A DNA stretch of 64,000 nucleotides from Nicoliella lavandulae. GTDB lineage: Bacteria > Bacillota > Bacilli > Lactobacillales > Lactobacillaceae. The notes under the pieces were generated by a model, which saw only the letters and a list, made by a program, of their open reading frames with translations, searched no databases and was not told the origin of the DNA. Location of the stretch: the NCBI RefSeq assembly GCF_037546185.1, contig NZ_JAWMWH010000001.1, positions 930,001 through 994,000 on the forward strand, given 5' to 3'. Within the stretch, counting starts at the first letter, position 1. Each line of letters opens with the position of its first letter. Shown here in pieces: positions 42,848 through 55,133 of this stretch. A program made the position numbers and the translations under genes.

Positions 42848-43478
42848 TTGGCAAGCATACTTACTATGTATCATATTTGAAATCTTTTTTATTAGTTTTT
42901 CAATTATGATCGTAGCGAATGCTACCTTTTTATATCAACTTAATATTAGATGGCTGCATTTAGTTCAAGCAACCGGAGTTTCAGCTGATGCCATCATGGC
43001 CGATTATCGACGCGTTATTGACTATTTACAGAATCCGTTAATTAATCAACTCGATTTACATTCATTTAAAAGTTCACCTGATGGGATTGAACATTTTAGG
43101 GATGTTAAACGGCTGTTACTTTTTAATGAATTGGTAGCATTGATTAGTGGGGTTGCATCAATTTGGAGTTTGATTTATAACTTTAGCCGAAATAGATTAT
43201 GGCAATTTTTAATTCCCATTAAGGTGATGTTAACTTCTTTAGCAGTTTTTGTTACGTTAGTTTTGATTAACTTTCAAAGTAGTTTTATTATGTTTCATAA
43301 ACTATTTTTTAGAAATCGAGATTGGGTATTCAACCCCAACCACGATCCCATCATATTGGCATTACCAATTGAATTCTTCTTACAGTTATTATTATTTATA
43401 ATTGGACTGGTTCTAATATTTAACTTAATACTGTATTGGCTTGGATTAATAAGTTTAAGGCCCAAAAATAAAGGATGA
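42837..43478 (+). CDS. TIGR01906 family integral membrane protein (DUF1461)
   Basis: A 213-residue membrane protein with about four transmembrane helices (near residues 5-30, 98-115, 127-148, 185-207) and an extracytoplasmic loop containing the family pattern MADYRRVIDYLQNP...FKSSPDGIEHFRDVK. Function unknown. The conserved order yutD-HAD-TIGR01906-dedA in lactobacilli supports the call. Coupled by overlap to the HAD gene; its stop lies just inside the bidirectional terminator. Confidence 0.87.
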   Translation: MRINWQAYLLCIIFEIFFISFSIMIVANATFLYQLNIRWLHLVQATGVSADAIMADYRRVIDYLQNPLINQLDLHSFKSSPDGIEHFRDVKRLLLFNELVALISGVASIWSLIYNFSRNRLWQFLIPIKVMLTSLAVFVTLVLINFQSSFIMFHKLFFRNRDWVFNPNHDPIILALPIEFFLQLLLFIIGLVLIFNLILYWLGLISLRPKNKG

Positions 43479-43505
43479 CTCATTATTAGAGTCATCCTTT
43501 ATTTT
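43465..43505. terminator. bidirectional terminator between TIGR01906 gene and dedA
   Basis: Perfect stem of about 17 bp (43465-43481 with 43489-43505), 7-base loop; A/T runs on both flanks. Confidence 0.92.
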
Positions 43506-44142
43506 ATTTGCTTAGTTTACCTTTAATGACACCAATAATGGCAGGTAATAATGAAATGAAGATAATTGCTAGAATTACAGCAGAGAAGTGTTCTTGGATA
43601 AATGGAATATTACCAAAGAAGTATCCAGCACCACAACAGATTAAGACCCATGTGAAACATGCCGGAACATTATGCAGTACGAATTGTTTATAACTCATTT
43701 TACCACTGGCTGCTACGAAAGGTACTAACGTTCTGATGATTGGCATGAATCTAGCAAGAAAGATAGCTGCTGCTCCGTGCTTTTCAAAAAAAGCATGGGT
43801 TTTGTCAACGTGTTCAGGTTTGATTACCTTTTGAACCCATTTATTGTCTAATAATCTAGTTCCGATTTTTTCACCTAGTAAGAAGTTAACGGAATCACCA
43901 ACGATGGATGCAATTAAGAATAATAAAATAAAGATCCAAATGTTAAGTGAATAGTTAGCGCTTGCTGAAAGTGCAGCTGCTGCAAATAGTAGTGAGTCCC
44001 CTGGAAGAAATGGTAATACCACTGCTCCGGTTTCTACTAAAATTACAGCAAACAAGATTAGATATGTCCAATCGCCAAATGTATTTACAATGTTGACAAT
44101 GTGTTTATCTATATTTAATGTAAAGTCGATTAATGTTCCCAA
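43504..44142 (-). CDS. DedA family membrane protein
   Basis: A 212-residue DedA/SNARE-associated-type protein. Conserved segments: ETGAVVLPFLPGDSLLFAAAALSA (about residues 37-60), the membrane-reentrant FxxR motif region FFEKHGAAAIFLARFMPIIRTLVPFVAASGKM and a C-terminal helix. Recent work assigns several DedA proteins to recycling of undecaprenyl phosphate or phosphatidylethanolamine across the membrane; which applies here is unknown. It begins with TTG 44142, with GGGAG 8 bases before it on the minus strand. Confidence 0.9.
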   Translation of the reverse strand: MGTLIDFTLNIDKHIVNIVNTFGDWTYLILFAVILVETGAVVLPFLPGDSLLFAAAALSASANYSLNIWIFILLFLIASIVGDSVNFLLGEKIGTRLLDNKWVQKVIKPEHVDKTHAFFEKHGAAAIFLARFMPIIRTLVPFVAASGKMSYKQFVLHNVPACFTWVLICCGAGYFFGNIPFIQEHFSAVILAIIFISLLPAIIGVIKGKLSK

Positions 44143-44243
44143 ATGTTTCGCTCCCTTTAAAATTAGTATTTATAATTCTACCAGAAACATTTTAGTAAGA
44201 TTAGCTTTACCATGTTAAATTTAGAAAAAATCAATTTTTATAT

Positions 44244-44272
44244 TTGATTTTATATTCTAAAGCATAGATAAT
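44244..44272 (+). promoter_or_regulatory. cyclophilin gene promoter
   Basis: TTGATT (44244-44249), 17-base spacer, GATAAT (44267-44272). Confidence 0.6.
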
Positions 44273-44325
44273 ATTATTTGTACTTTTATCCGATTGAATA
44301 CGATTTAAAATACAGGAGGATGAGG

Positions 44326-44916
44326 ATGACTCAATACCCACAGTTAGAAATAAAAGCAGCAAACGGACCTTATGCAACAATTATTACCAATAAGGGTAAT
44401 ATTAAAATGCAGTTGTTTCCAAAGCAGGCACCAAATACAGTCAAAAACTTTACTGAATTAGCAGAAGCTAACTACTATGATCATTGTACCTTTCATCGGG
44501 TCATTAATGACTTTATGATTCAAACTGGTGATCCAACAGGAACTGGTAATGGTGGTGAAAGTATTTGGCACCGGCCATTTGAAGATGAATTTTCAGATCA
44601 GCTTTATAATATTCGCGGAGCAGTTTCAATGGCGAATGCTGGTCCAAATACAAATGGAAGTCAATTCTTCATTGTACAAAATCACAATGTAAATGCTGAT
44701 ATGCTAGAACAATTAAAGGATGCTAATTTCCCAGAACCAATTGTTAAGGCATACCAAGAATATGGTGGTACGCCATGGCTTGATTTTCGCCATACGGTTT
44801 TTGGTCAGGTAATTGACGGAATGGATGTAGTTGATGAAATTGCAAAATCTCCGGTCGATGATGCTGATAGCCCATTAAAAGAGATAATGATCGAAAAAAT
44901 AAAAATTTCTGAATAA
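44326..44916 (+). CDS. cyclophilin-type peptidyl-prolyl isomerase
   Basis: A 196-residue cytoplasmic cyclophilin. Catalytic and binding stretches: FHRVINDFMIQTGDPTGTGNGGES (Arg near residue 53), GPNTNGSQFFIV, and a C-terminal TVFGQVIDGMDVVD. The loop QNHNVNADMLEQLKDANFPEPIVKAYQEYGG inserted before TVFGQV is typical of Lactobacillales homologues. ATG 44326 is 6 bases after GGAGG (44315-44319); the in-frame ATG 44320 abuts it. Confidence 0.92.
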   Translation: MTQYPQLEIKAANGPYATIITNKGNIKMQLFPKQAPNTVKNFTELAEANYYDHCTFHRVINDFMIQTGDPTGTGNGGESIWHRPFEDEFSDQLYNIRGAVSMANAGPNTNGSQFFIVQNHNVNADMLEQLKDANFPEPIVKAYQEYGGTPWLDFRHTVFGQVIDGMDVVDEIAKSPVDDADSPLKEIMIEKIKISE

Positions 44917-44921
44917 AAGGG

Positions 44922-44950
44922 TTGACTCTATTCGTTAATATTGTTAAGAT
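44922..44950 (+). promoter_or_regulatory. rrn promoter P1
   Basis: TTGACT (44922-44927), 17-base spacer ending TGT, TAAGAT (44945-44950). Confidence 0.6.
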
Positions 44951-45005
44951 ATTTTTTGTTGTCGTTGAGGTGCTTTACTTGTTCAACACTTTATAAAAAA
45001 AGTTG

Positions 45006-45034
45006 TTGACATTAAAAACACTTCATACTATAAT
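45006..45034 (+). promoter_or_regulatory. rrn promoter P2
   Basis: Full consensus: TTGACA (45006-45011), 17-base spacer, TATAAT (45029-45034). The leader of about 170 bases holds a boxA-like TCTTTGAAAACT (45081-45092) and a 20-base perfect palindrome at 45124-45143. Confidence 0.9.
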
Positions 45035-45086
45035 TAAATAGTTGACTTAAAAAATAAATAACTTTAAGTTAACGAGTAGGTCTTTG

Positions 45087-45107
45087 AAAACTGAACAAAA
45101 TTATGAC
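45087..45107 (+). other. 16S rRNA processing stem, 5' arm
   Basis: These 21 bases pair along their whole length with 46818-46838 after the 16S gene (19 Watson-Crick and 2 G-U pairs). This should form the RNase III stem that encloses the 16S rRNA. Confidence 0.8.
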
Positions 45108-45215
45108 AAAGATGTGTAAGGAACTTCATAATTAATTATGAAGACAAAATCTTATGCGAAGTCAATTCGCTTAAAAGTAACAATATTAGAAGAGCTAAGT
45201 TAAGCTTTTCATCTT

Positions 45216-49922
<4,707 letters not shown>

Positions 49923-49943
49923 AAGGTAGTTCTCACGGAAGAA

Positions 49944-49962
49944 TAAAATATTATCTAGTTTT
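49944..49962 (+). other. 23S rRNA processing stem, 3' arm
   Basis: Perfect 19-base complement of 46868-46886 in the 16S-23S spacer; together they enclose the 23S gene. Confidence 0.85.
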
Positions 49963-49991
49963 GAGAGAACGAAGTTCTCACAATTAAATAG

Positions 49992-50108
49992 TGTGGTGAT
50001 GATTGCCAGAAGGATACACCTGTTCCCATGTCGAACACAGCAGTTAAGCTTCTGTACGCCAAAAGTAGTTGGGGGATCGCCCCCTGCGAGGATAGGACGT
50101 TGCCACGC
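49992..50108 (+). rRNA. rrf: 5S ribosomal RNA
   Basis: About 117 bases from TGTGGTGATGATTGCC to TTGCCACGCA, with the conserved ACACCTGTTCCCATGTCGAACAC (written here in two overlapping parts: ACACCTGTTCCC, CCCATGTCGAACAC). Terminal arms TGTGGTGA/TTGCCACG pair. Confidence 0.95.
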
Positions 50109-50115
50109 AGATTAT

Positions 50116-50188
50116 TCCGGCATAGCTCAGTTGGTAGAGCACCTGACTGTTAATCAGGTTGTCGACGGTTCGAGCCCGCCTGCCGGAG
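50116..50188 (+). tRNA. tRNA-Asn (GTT)
   Basis: Acceptor TCCGGCA/TGCCGGA, anticodon loop CTGTTAA, GGTTCGAGCC T-loop; 73 nt; CCA not encoded. Confidence 0.97.
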
Positions 50189-50194
50189 TTTTTT

Positions 50195-50285
50195 GGAGAG
50201 TTGTCCGAGAGGCCGAAGGAGCATCATTGGAAATGATGTAAACGGGTTAAAGCCTGTTTCGAGGGTTCGAATCCCTCACTCTCCA
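50195..50285 (+). tRNA. tRNA-Ser (GGA)
   Basis: Acceptor GGAGAGT/ACTCTCC, anticodon GGA in TTGGAAA, long variable arm; 91 nt; CCA not encoded. Confidence 0.96.
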
Positions 50286-50296
50286 TATTATTTTAT

Positions 50297-50368
50297 GACC
50301 CGTTGGTCAAGTGGTTAAGACACTGCCCTTTCACGGCAGTAACATGGGTTCGAATCCCGTACGGGTCA
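50297..50368 (+). tRNA. tRNA-Glu (TTC)
   Basis: Acceptor GACCCGT/ACGGGTC, anticodon TTC in CTTTCAC; 72 nt; CCA not encoded. Confidence 0.96.
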
Positions 50369-50409
50369 TTAGTAATTAAGAATTACTAATGATTATATTG
50401 CTTAAAAAT

Positions 50410-50483
50410 GGTCCGTTGGTCCAGTTGGTTATGACGCCGCCCTGTCACGGCGGAGATCACGAGTTCGAGTCTCGTACGGACCG
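50410..50483 (+). tRNA. tRNA-Asp (GTC)
   Basis: Acceptor GGTCCGT/ACGGACC, anticodon GTC in CTGTCAC; 74 nt; CCA not encoded. Confidence 0.96.
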
Positions 50484-50530
50484 TTTTTTGATAATATCAA
50501 AAATTAAATATTTACCCTAGCAATTTTTTT

Positions 50531-50603
50531 GGCTCGGTAGCTCAGTTGGTAGAGCAACGGATTGAAGCTCCGTGTGTCGGCAGTTCGATTCTGTCCCGCG
50601 CCA
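50531..50603 (+). tRNA. tRNA-Phe (GAA) with acceptor mismatch
   Basis: Anticodon GAA in TTGAAGC; 73 nt. The acceptor arms are GGCTCGG and CCGCGCC: all pairs form except position 4 (T, 50534) with position 69 (C, 50599). The other nine tRNAs in the cluster have fully paired acceptors apart from one G-U in Leu. Confidence 0.92.
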
Positions 50604-50608
50604 TTTAC

Positions 50609-50691
50609 GGAGGGGTAGCGAAGTCTGGCTAAACGCGGCGGACTGTAAATCCGCTCCTTCGGGTTCGGTGGTTCGAATCCACTCCCCTCCA
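50609..50691 (+). tRNA. tRNA-Tyr (GTA)
   Basis: Acceptor GGAGGGG/CCCCTCC, anticodon GTA in CTGTAAA, long variable arm; 83 nt; CCA not encoded. Confidence 0.96.
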
Positions 50692-50696
50692 TTTTT

Positions 50697-50767
50697 AGGG
50701 ATATAGTTCAAGGGCAGAATACCGGTCTCCAAAACCGTTGATGTGGGTTCGATTCCTACTATCCCTG
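50697..50767 (+). tRNA. tRNA-Trp (CCA)
   Basis: Acceptor AGGGATA/TATCCCT, anticodon CCA in CTCCAAA; discriminator G; 71 nt. Confidence 0.95.
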
Positions 50768-50779
50768 TTTTAATGCTAT

Positions 50780-50853
50780 GGCGGTATTGGTGAAGTGGTT
50801 AACACATCGGTTTGTGGATCCGACACGCGTGGGTTCGATTCCCACATACCGCC
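50780..50853 (+). tRNA. tRNA-His (GTG)
   Basis: Anticodon GTG in TTGTGGA; acceptor GCGGTAT/ATACCGC plus the encoded G-1 opposite C73; 74 nt. Confidence 0.94.
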
Positions 50854-50926
50854 CTTTATTTTGGATTTATTGATTCAATTTAGATTAGGCTTATCCCATA
50901 ATTATTTGCATTAAATAGTTTTACAT

Positions 50927-50997
<71 letters not shown>

Positions 50998-51011
50998 TTA
51001 TTATTCATTTT

Positions 51012-51096
51012 GCCGGAGTGGCGGAATTGGCAGACGCGCTGGACTCAAAATCCAGTGACCGTTTAGGTCGTGTGGGTTCGAACCCCACCTCCGGTA
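51012..51096 (+). tRNA. tRNA-Leu (CAA)
   Basis: Acceptor GCCGGAG/CTCCGGT (G-U first pair), anticodon CAA in CTCAAAA, long variable arm; 85 nt; CCA not encoded. Last tRNA of the cluster. Confidence 0.96.
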
Positions 51097-51112
51097 TAAA
51101 TATAAAAAGATG

Positions 51113-51141
51113 ACGACATCATTTATTGATGTCGTTTTTTT
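51113..51141 (+). terminator. rrn-tRNA cluster terminator
   Basis: Perfect ACGACATCA/TGATGTCGT stem, 5-base loop, 7-base T-run. Confidence 0.92.
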
Positions 51142-51169
51142 GTGTCTAAAAATTTAATTGATATATAAT
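51140..51169 (+). promoter_or_regulatory. possible promoter of the UvrA-like gene
   Basis: TTGTGT (51140-51145), 18-base spacer, TATAAT (51164-51169); a second TATAAT occurs at 51175-51180. Confidence 0.45.
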
Positions 51170-51204
51170 ATAACTATAATTATTAAAAATCGTGGAGGGG
51201 TATT

Positions 51205-53742
51205 ATGTCGCTTTTAAATCATGAATCAATTCCGCACCAAATTGAAGTGCGAGGAGCCAAGGTTAATAACTTAAAGAATATTAATGTTGATATCCAATTA
51301 AATGCCTTTACTGCAATTACTGGAGTGTCAGGATCTGGAAAATCATCATTAGCAATGGGGGTTTTATATGCAGAGGGGGCTCGGCGTTATTTAAATGCAC
51401 TTTCGACTTATACGCGTCGGCGAATCTCACAAGTTGGTAAAGCAGATGTGACGGAAGTTAAATCGTTACCATCTGCGATTGCATTAAGACAACGACCGAC
51501 CGTTCCTAATGGTCGATCTACCGTTGGAACAATGTCTGAAGCAATGAATGTGATTAGATTAATGTTTTCTCGATTAGGTTCGCACGTTTGTCCGAATGGG
51601 CATCGTCTTGCACCCACGATTAAAGTTTCACAGGTAATGGATTTAGTCGGTAGCGATGAAATGGGCAAACTAACCTGTCCAACGTGTGGCGTTAAATTTA
51701 AAGTTCCTAGTGCCGAAGACTACGCATTTAACTCAGCGGGAGCGTGTCCAAAGTGTGAAGGAACCGGGGTCGTTCGCAGCATTGTTAGTGATCAATTAGT
51801 TCCTGATCCCAATAAGACCATTTTAGACGGTGCTGTGGCATCGTGGCGGCTTCCAGGACGTAATTTCATGCAATGGGTAGCACAAGCAGCAGGGGTGCGA
51901 ATTGATGTTCCCTTTAAATCATTGTCCGAACGTGAACGCGAGATTGTATTTCATGGTCCGGTAAAAACATATGCAATTAACATTCCGACTAAAACTGGTA
52001 AGGGATTTCATATGGATAACGCGAAGTACGAAAATGCATATGCAGCAGTGGAAGATAGCTTAAAAACAACTAAAAACGAAAAGGCCATTCAACGATTAAA
52101 TCGTTTCTATGAATTTCAAACCTGTCCGTATTGTCATGGGCAACGGTTTAACCCTAAGTTGTTAACAACGTTACTAGTTGATAAAAATATTGCTCAAGTA
52201 GCCAATTTAACCATTGATGAATTAATGAAATTTATGCAATCAATAAAAGCATGGTTACCTAATGATATGGATACGTTAGCTAATAATTTAATTGGCGAGT
52301 TGAAAGATACTTTAACCCCACTAATCGAAATGGGATTAGACTACTTAACTTTAGCCCGTGCTGGTAATACCCTTTCCACTGGGGAACTACAAAGAATTCA
52401 ACTTGGTCGTACTTTACGTAGTCAGACAACTGGTGTTTTATATGTATTAGATGAACCTTCAATCGGACTACATGCTGCTAATGTAACCGGCCTAATTAAA
52501 ATTTTTCGGCGCCTAATATCGCAAGGTAATACATTAGTCGTTGTTGACCATAACACTCGTGTAATTGAGGCGGCAGATTATGTAGTTGAAATTGGTCCCG
52601 AGGCAGGACGGAATGGTGGTACAGTTGTTGATCATGGAACGGTTGCTGAAGTAAAACATGATAAGCATTCATTGATTGCGCCGTTTTTAAATGGAACTGC
52701 TAAGGATATTGTGCGAAAACAGGCATCAGCAGATACGATGTTTGACTTCGGGACATTAGAAATTGACATTGCCCACCGAAATAACTTAAAGCATGTGGAT
52801 GTTAAAATTCCTAAACAACGGATGTCAGTAATTTCTGGCTTTTCTGGGGCCGGTAAATCAACGTTGGCGTTTGATGGCATTGTAACAGCAATGAACAAGC
52901 AAAAGCAGCATCAAGCACTACCAAGTTATATTACTAAATTTAATAATGCTGGGTTGACTAACTTAGTTCAAATTGACTCTACGCCGATTGGTAAAAATGT
53001 ACGTTCAACAGTGGCCACTTATTCTGGTATTTTAGACATTATTAGACCTATTTTTGCGAAAACTGATTATGCTAAGCAACATCATTGGAATGCAGGCCGG
53101 TTTTCATATAATGTCAAAAGTGGAGCATGTCCTAATTGTGATGGAACTGGAGTAATTTCATTAGACATCCAATATTTACCCGATATGACAATGCAGTGTC
53201 CGGTCTGTCATGGCAAGCGTTATTCAGATGAAACATTGAAAGCTAAATGGAATGGCTATTCAATTGCTGATGTATTACAGCTTTCAGTTGAACAAGCACT
53301 ACCAGTCTTTAAGACCGTGCCTAAGGTGGCATCAATTTTAAATGCGTTGATTGAAATGGGGTTAGGGTACCTTATTTTAGGTGAAAGTACCCCCATTTTA
53401 TCTGGTGGTGAAGCGCAACGATTGAAGTTAGTTACTCAAATGGGTCAGGATCAAAGCGATACGTTATTTATTTTCGATGAACCATCAGTCGGTCTGCACC
53501 CGAAGGATGTACAAGTTTTAAACCATGTGTTTAGCCGCTTAATTGATAATGGCGCAACGGTATTAGTAATTGAACACGATTTAGATGTAATCATGAATGC
53601 GGATTATGTCATTGACCTGGGCCCTAAGGGTGGCTTATTAGGGGGAAAAGTGGTGGCTACTGGGACTCCTCAAGCGGTCGCTGATAATCCAAATAGTATC
53701 ACTGGTAAGTATTTAAAACAGCATTTGGAATTGTTCGATTAA
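51205..53742 (+). CDS. UvrA-like ABC ATPase (UvrA paralogue, short class)
   Basis: An 845-residue double-ABC protein of the UvrA family, about 100 residues shorter than UvrA. First ATPase: Walker A GVSGSGKSS (about residues 40-48), signature LSTGELQRIQLGR, Walker B YVLDEPSIGLH. Second: GFSGAGKST (about 548), LSGGEAQRLKLV, FIFDEPSVGLHP. Zinc CxxC pairs include CPTC, CPKCEGTG, CPYCHGQ, CPNCDGTG and CPVCHGK. The region between Walker A and signature of the first half is short and probably lacks the UvrB-binding domain, as in UvrA2/DrrC-type proteins tied to drug or DNA-lesion tolerance. GGAGGGG precedes ATG 51205. Confidence 0.87.
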   Translation: MSLLNHESIPHQIEVRGAKVNNLKNINVDIQLNAFTAITGVSGSGKSSLAMGVLYAEGARRYLNALSTYTRRRISQVGKADVTEVKSLPSAIALRQRPTVPNGRSTVGTMSEAMNVIRLMFSRLGSHVCPNGHRLAPTIKVSQVMDLVGSDEMGKLTCPTCGVKFKVPSAEDYAFNSAGACPKCEGTGVVRSIVSDQLVPDPNKTILDGAVASWRLPGRNFMQWVAQAAGVRIDVPFKSLSEREREIVFHGPVKTYAINIPTKTGKGFHMDNAKYENAYAAVEDSLKTTKNEKAIQRLNRFYEFQTCPYCHGQRFNPKLLTTLLVDKNIAQVANLTIDELMKFMQSIKAWLPNDMDTLANNLIGELKDTLTPLIEMGLDYLTLARAGNTLSTGELQRIQLGRTLRSQTTGVLYVLDEPSIGLHAANVTGLIKIFRRLISQGNTLVVVDHNTRVIEAADYVVEIGPEAGRNGGTVVDHGTVAEVKHDKHSLIAPFLNGTAKDIVRKQASADTMFDFGTLEIDIAHRNNLKHVDVKIPKQRMSVISGFSGAGKSTLAFDGIVTAMNKQKQHQALPSYITKFNNAGLTNLVQIDSTPIGKNVRSTVATYSGILDIIRPIFAKTDYAKQHHWNAGRFSYNVKSGACPNCDGTGVISLDIQYLPDMTMQCPVCHGKRYSDETLKAKWNGYSIADVLQLSVEQALPVFKTVPKVASILNALIEMGLGYLILGESTPILSGGEAQRLKLVTQMGQDQSDTLFIFDEPSVGLHPKDVQVLNHVFSRLIDNGATVLVIEHDLDVIMNADYVIDLGPKGGLLGGKVVATGTPQAVADNPNSITGKYLKQHLELFD

Positions 53743-53797
53743 ATCGCTCGCTGCTTTTAATTAGTTAACATTTGTGATAATCTAATATAGTTATGAG

Positions 53798-53860
53798 TCT
53801 ATTCCCGATAGGATTCACATCTGTGAAGCTGCCTTGTAACCAAAATATTTAGGGGGAATT
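53798..53860 (+). promoter_or_regulatory. S_MK (SAM-III) riboswitch before metK
   Basis: TTCCCGATAGGA, a TTCACA/TGTGAA hairpin, the conserved GCTGCCTTGTAACC (53828-53841) and GGGGGAATT (53852-53860) match the S_MK box of Lactobacillales. TTCCC (53802-53806) can pair with GGGAA (53854-53858), hiding the metK Shine-Dalgarno when SAM is bound. A TATAGT -10 candidate lies at 53786-53791. Confidence 0.9.
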
Positions 53861-53867
53861 ATTAATT

Positions 53868-55061
53868 ATGAGAGAAAAACATTTATTTACTTCAGAATCC
53901 GTTTCTGAAGGCCATCCAGATAAAATTGCGGACCAAATTAGTGATGCAATCTTGGATGCACTTTTGGCTAAGGATCCAGATGCACGGGTGGCGTGTGAAA
54001 CTTCCGTAACAACTGGATTAGTATTGGTATTTGGTGAAATTTCTACAACTGCTTATGTTAATATTCAAAAGGTAGTTCGTGATACGATTAGAAGAATTGG
54101 TTACACTGATTCTTCATTCGGTTTTGATGCTGATACCTGTGCAGTAATGGTAGCGATTGATGAACAATCACCTGATATTGCTCAAGGGGTCGATGATTCT
54201 TTAGAAACTAGAGAAGGGTCCGAAGATGACATTTTGAACCAAATCGGTGCTGGTGATCAAGGAATTATGTTCGGGTATGCAATCGATGAAACACCTGAAT
54301 TAATGCCATTACCAATTGCGTTAAGCCATAAGTTAATGCGTAAAACCGCGGAACTCAGAAAAAATGGCTCAATATCATACCTACGGCCTGATGCTAAGGC
54401 GGAAGTAACGGTTGAATATGATGACGATAACCATCCCATTCATGTGGATACGGTGGTCATTAGTACTCAACACGATCCAGAAGTTAGCTTAGACCAAATT
54501 AGAACTGATATGATTAACAAAGTGATTAAAGAAGTAATTCCTAGCGAATTATTAGATGACACTACTAAGTACTTTATTAATCCTACTGGCCGTTTCGTAA
54601 TCGGAGGTCCTCAAGGAGATGCCGGACTAACCGGCCGTAAGATCATTGTTGATACTTATGGTGGAGCTGCCCATCATGGTGGGGGTGCCTTTTCTGGTAA
54701 GGATGCTACTAAGGTGGACCGTTCTGCTAGTTATGCTGCTAGATACATTGCTAAGAACATCGTTGCTGCCGGGTTAGCACACAAACTTGAAATTCAATTA
54801 GCATATGCAATTGGTGTGGCCCAACCGGTATCTATTTCTATTGATACCTATGGGACTAGTGATATTTCAGAAGAAGCATTAACAGATGCGGTTAGAAAGA
54901 TTTTCGACTTAAGACCAGCTGGAATTATTAAGATGTTGGACTTAAAACGACCAATCTATGAAGCAACTGCTGCTTATGGTCACTTTGGTAGAACTGATGT
55001 AGATCTACCATGGGAACATACCGATAAAGTTGATGAACTAAAAGCATTGTTTAATAAATAA
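53868..55061 (+). CDS. metK: S-adenosylmethionine synthase
   Basis: Makes SAM from methionine and ATP. The 397-residue protein has SEGHPDKIADQISDAILD (about residues 11-28), GAGDQGIMFGYA (about 125-136) and GGGAFSGKDATKVDRSA (about 270-286), the ATP- and metal-binding motifs. Its ribosome binding site GGGGGA is part of the S_MK riboswitch, so translation should fall when SAM is abundant. Single-gene transcript. Confidence 0.98.
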   Translation: MREKHLFTSESVSEGHPDKIADQISDAILDALLAKDPDARVACETSVTTGLVLVFGEISTTAYVNIQKVVRDTIRRIGYTDSSFGFDADTCAVMVAIDEQSPDIAQGVDDSLETREGSEDDILNQIGAGDQGIMFGYAIDETPELMPLPIALSHKLMRKTAELRKNGSISYLRPDAKAEVTVEYDDDNHPIHVDTVVISTQHDPEVSLDQIRTDMINKVIKEVIPSELLDDTTKYFINPTGRFVIGGPQGDAGLTGRKIIVDTYGGAAHHGGGAFSGKDATKVDRSASYAARYIAKNIVAAGLAHKLEIQLAYAIGVAQPVSISIDTYGTSDISEEALTDAVRKIFDLRPAGIIKMLDLKRPIYEATAAYGHFGRTDVDLPWEHTDKVDELKALFNK

Positions 55062-55071
55062 GCGAATTATT

Positions 55072-55112
55072 AAAAAACTCCTAATTGAATTATCGATTAG
55101 GATGTTTTTTTA
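55072..55112 (+). terminator. metK terminator
   Basis: CCTAAT/ATTAGG stem extended imperfectly by AAAC/GTTT, T-run of seven. Confidence 0.8.
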
Positions 55113-55133
55113 TCGTTTTGGTTAGGTGAGTAA

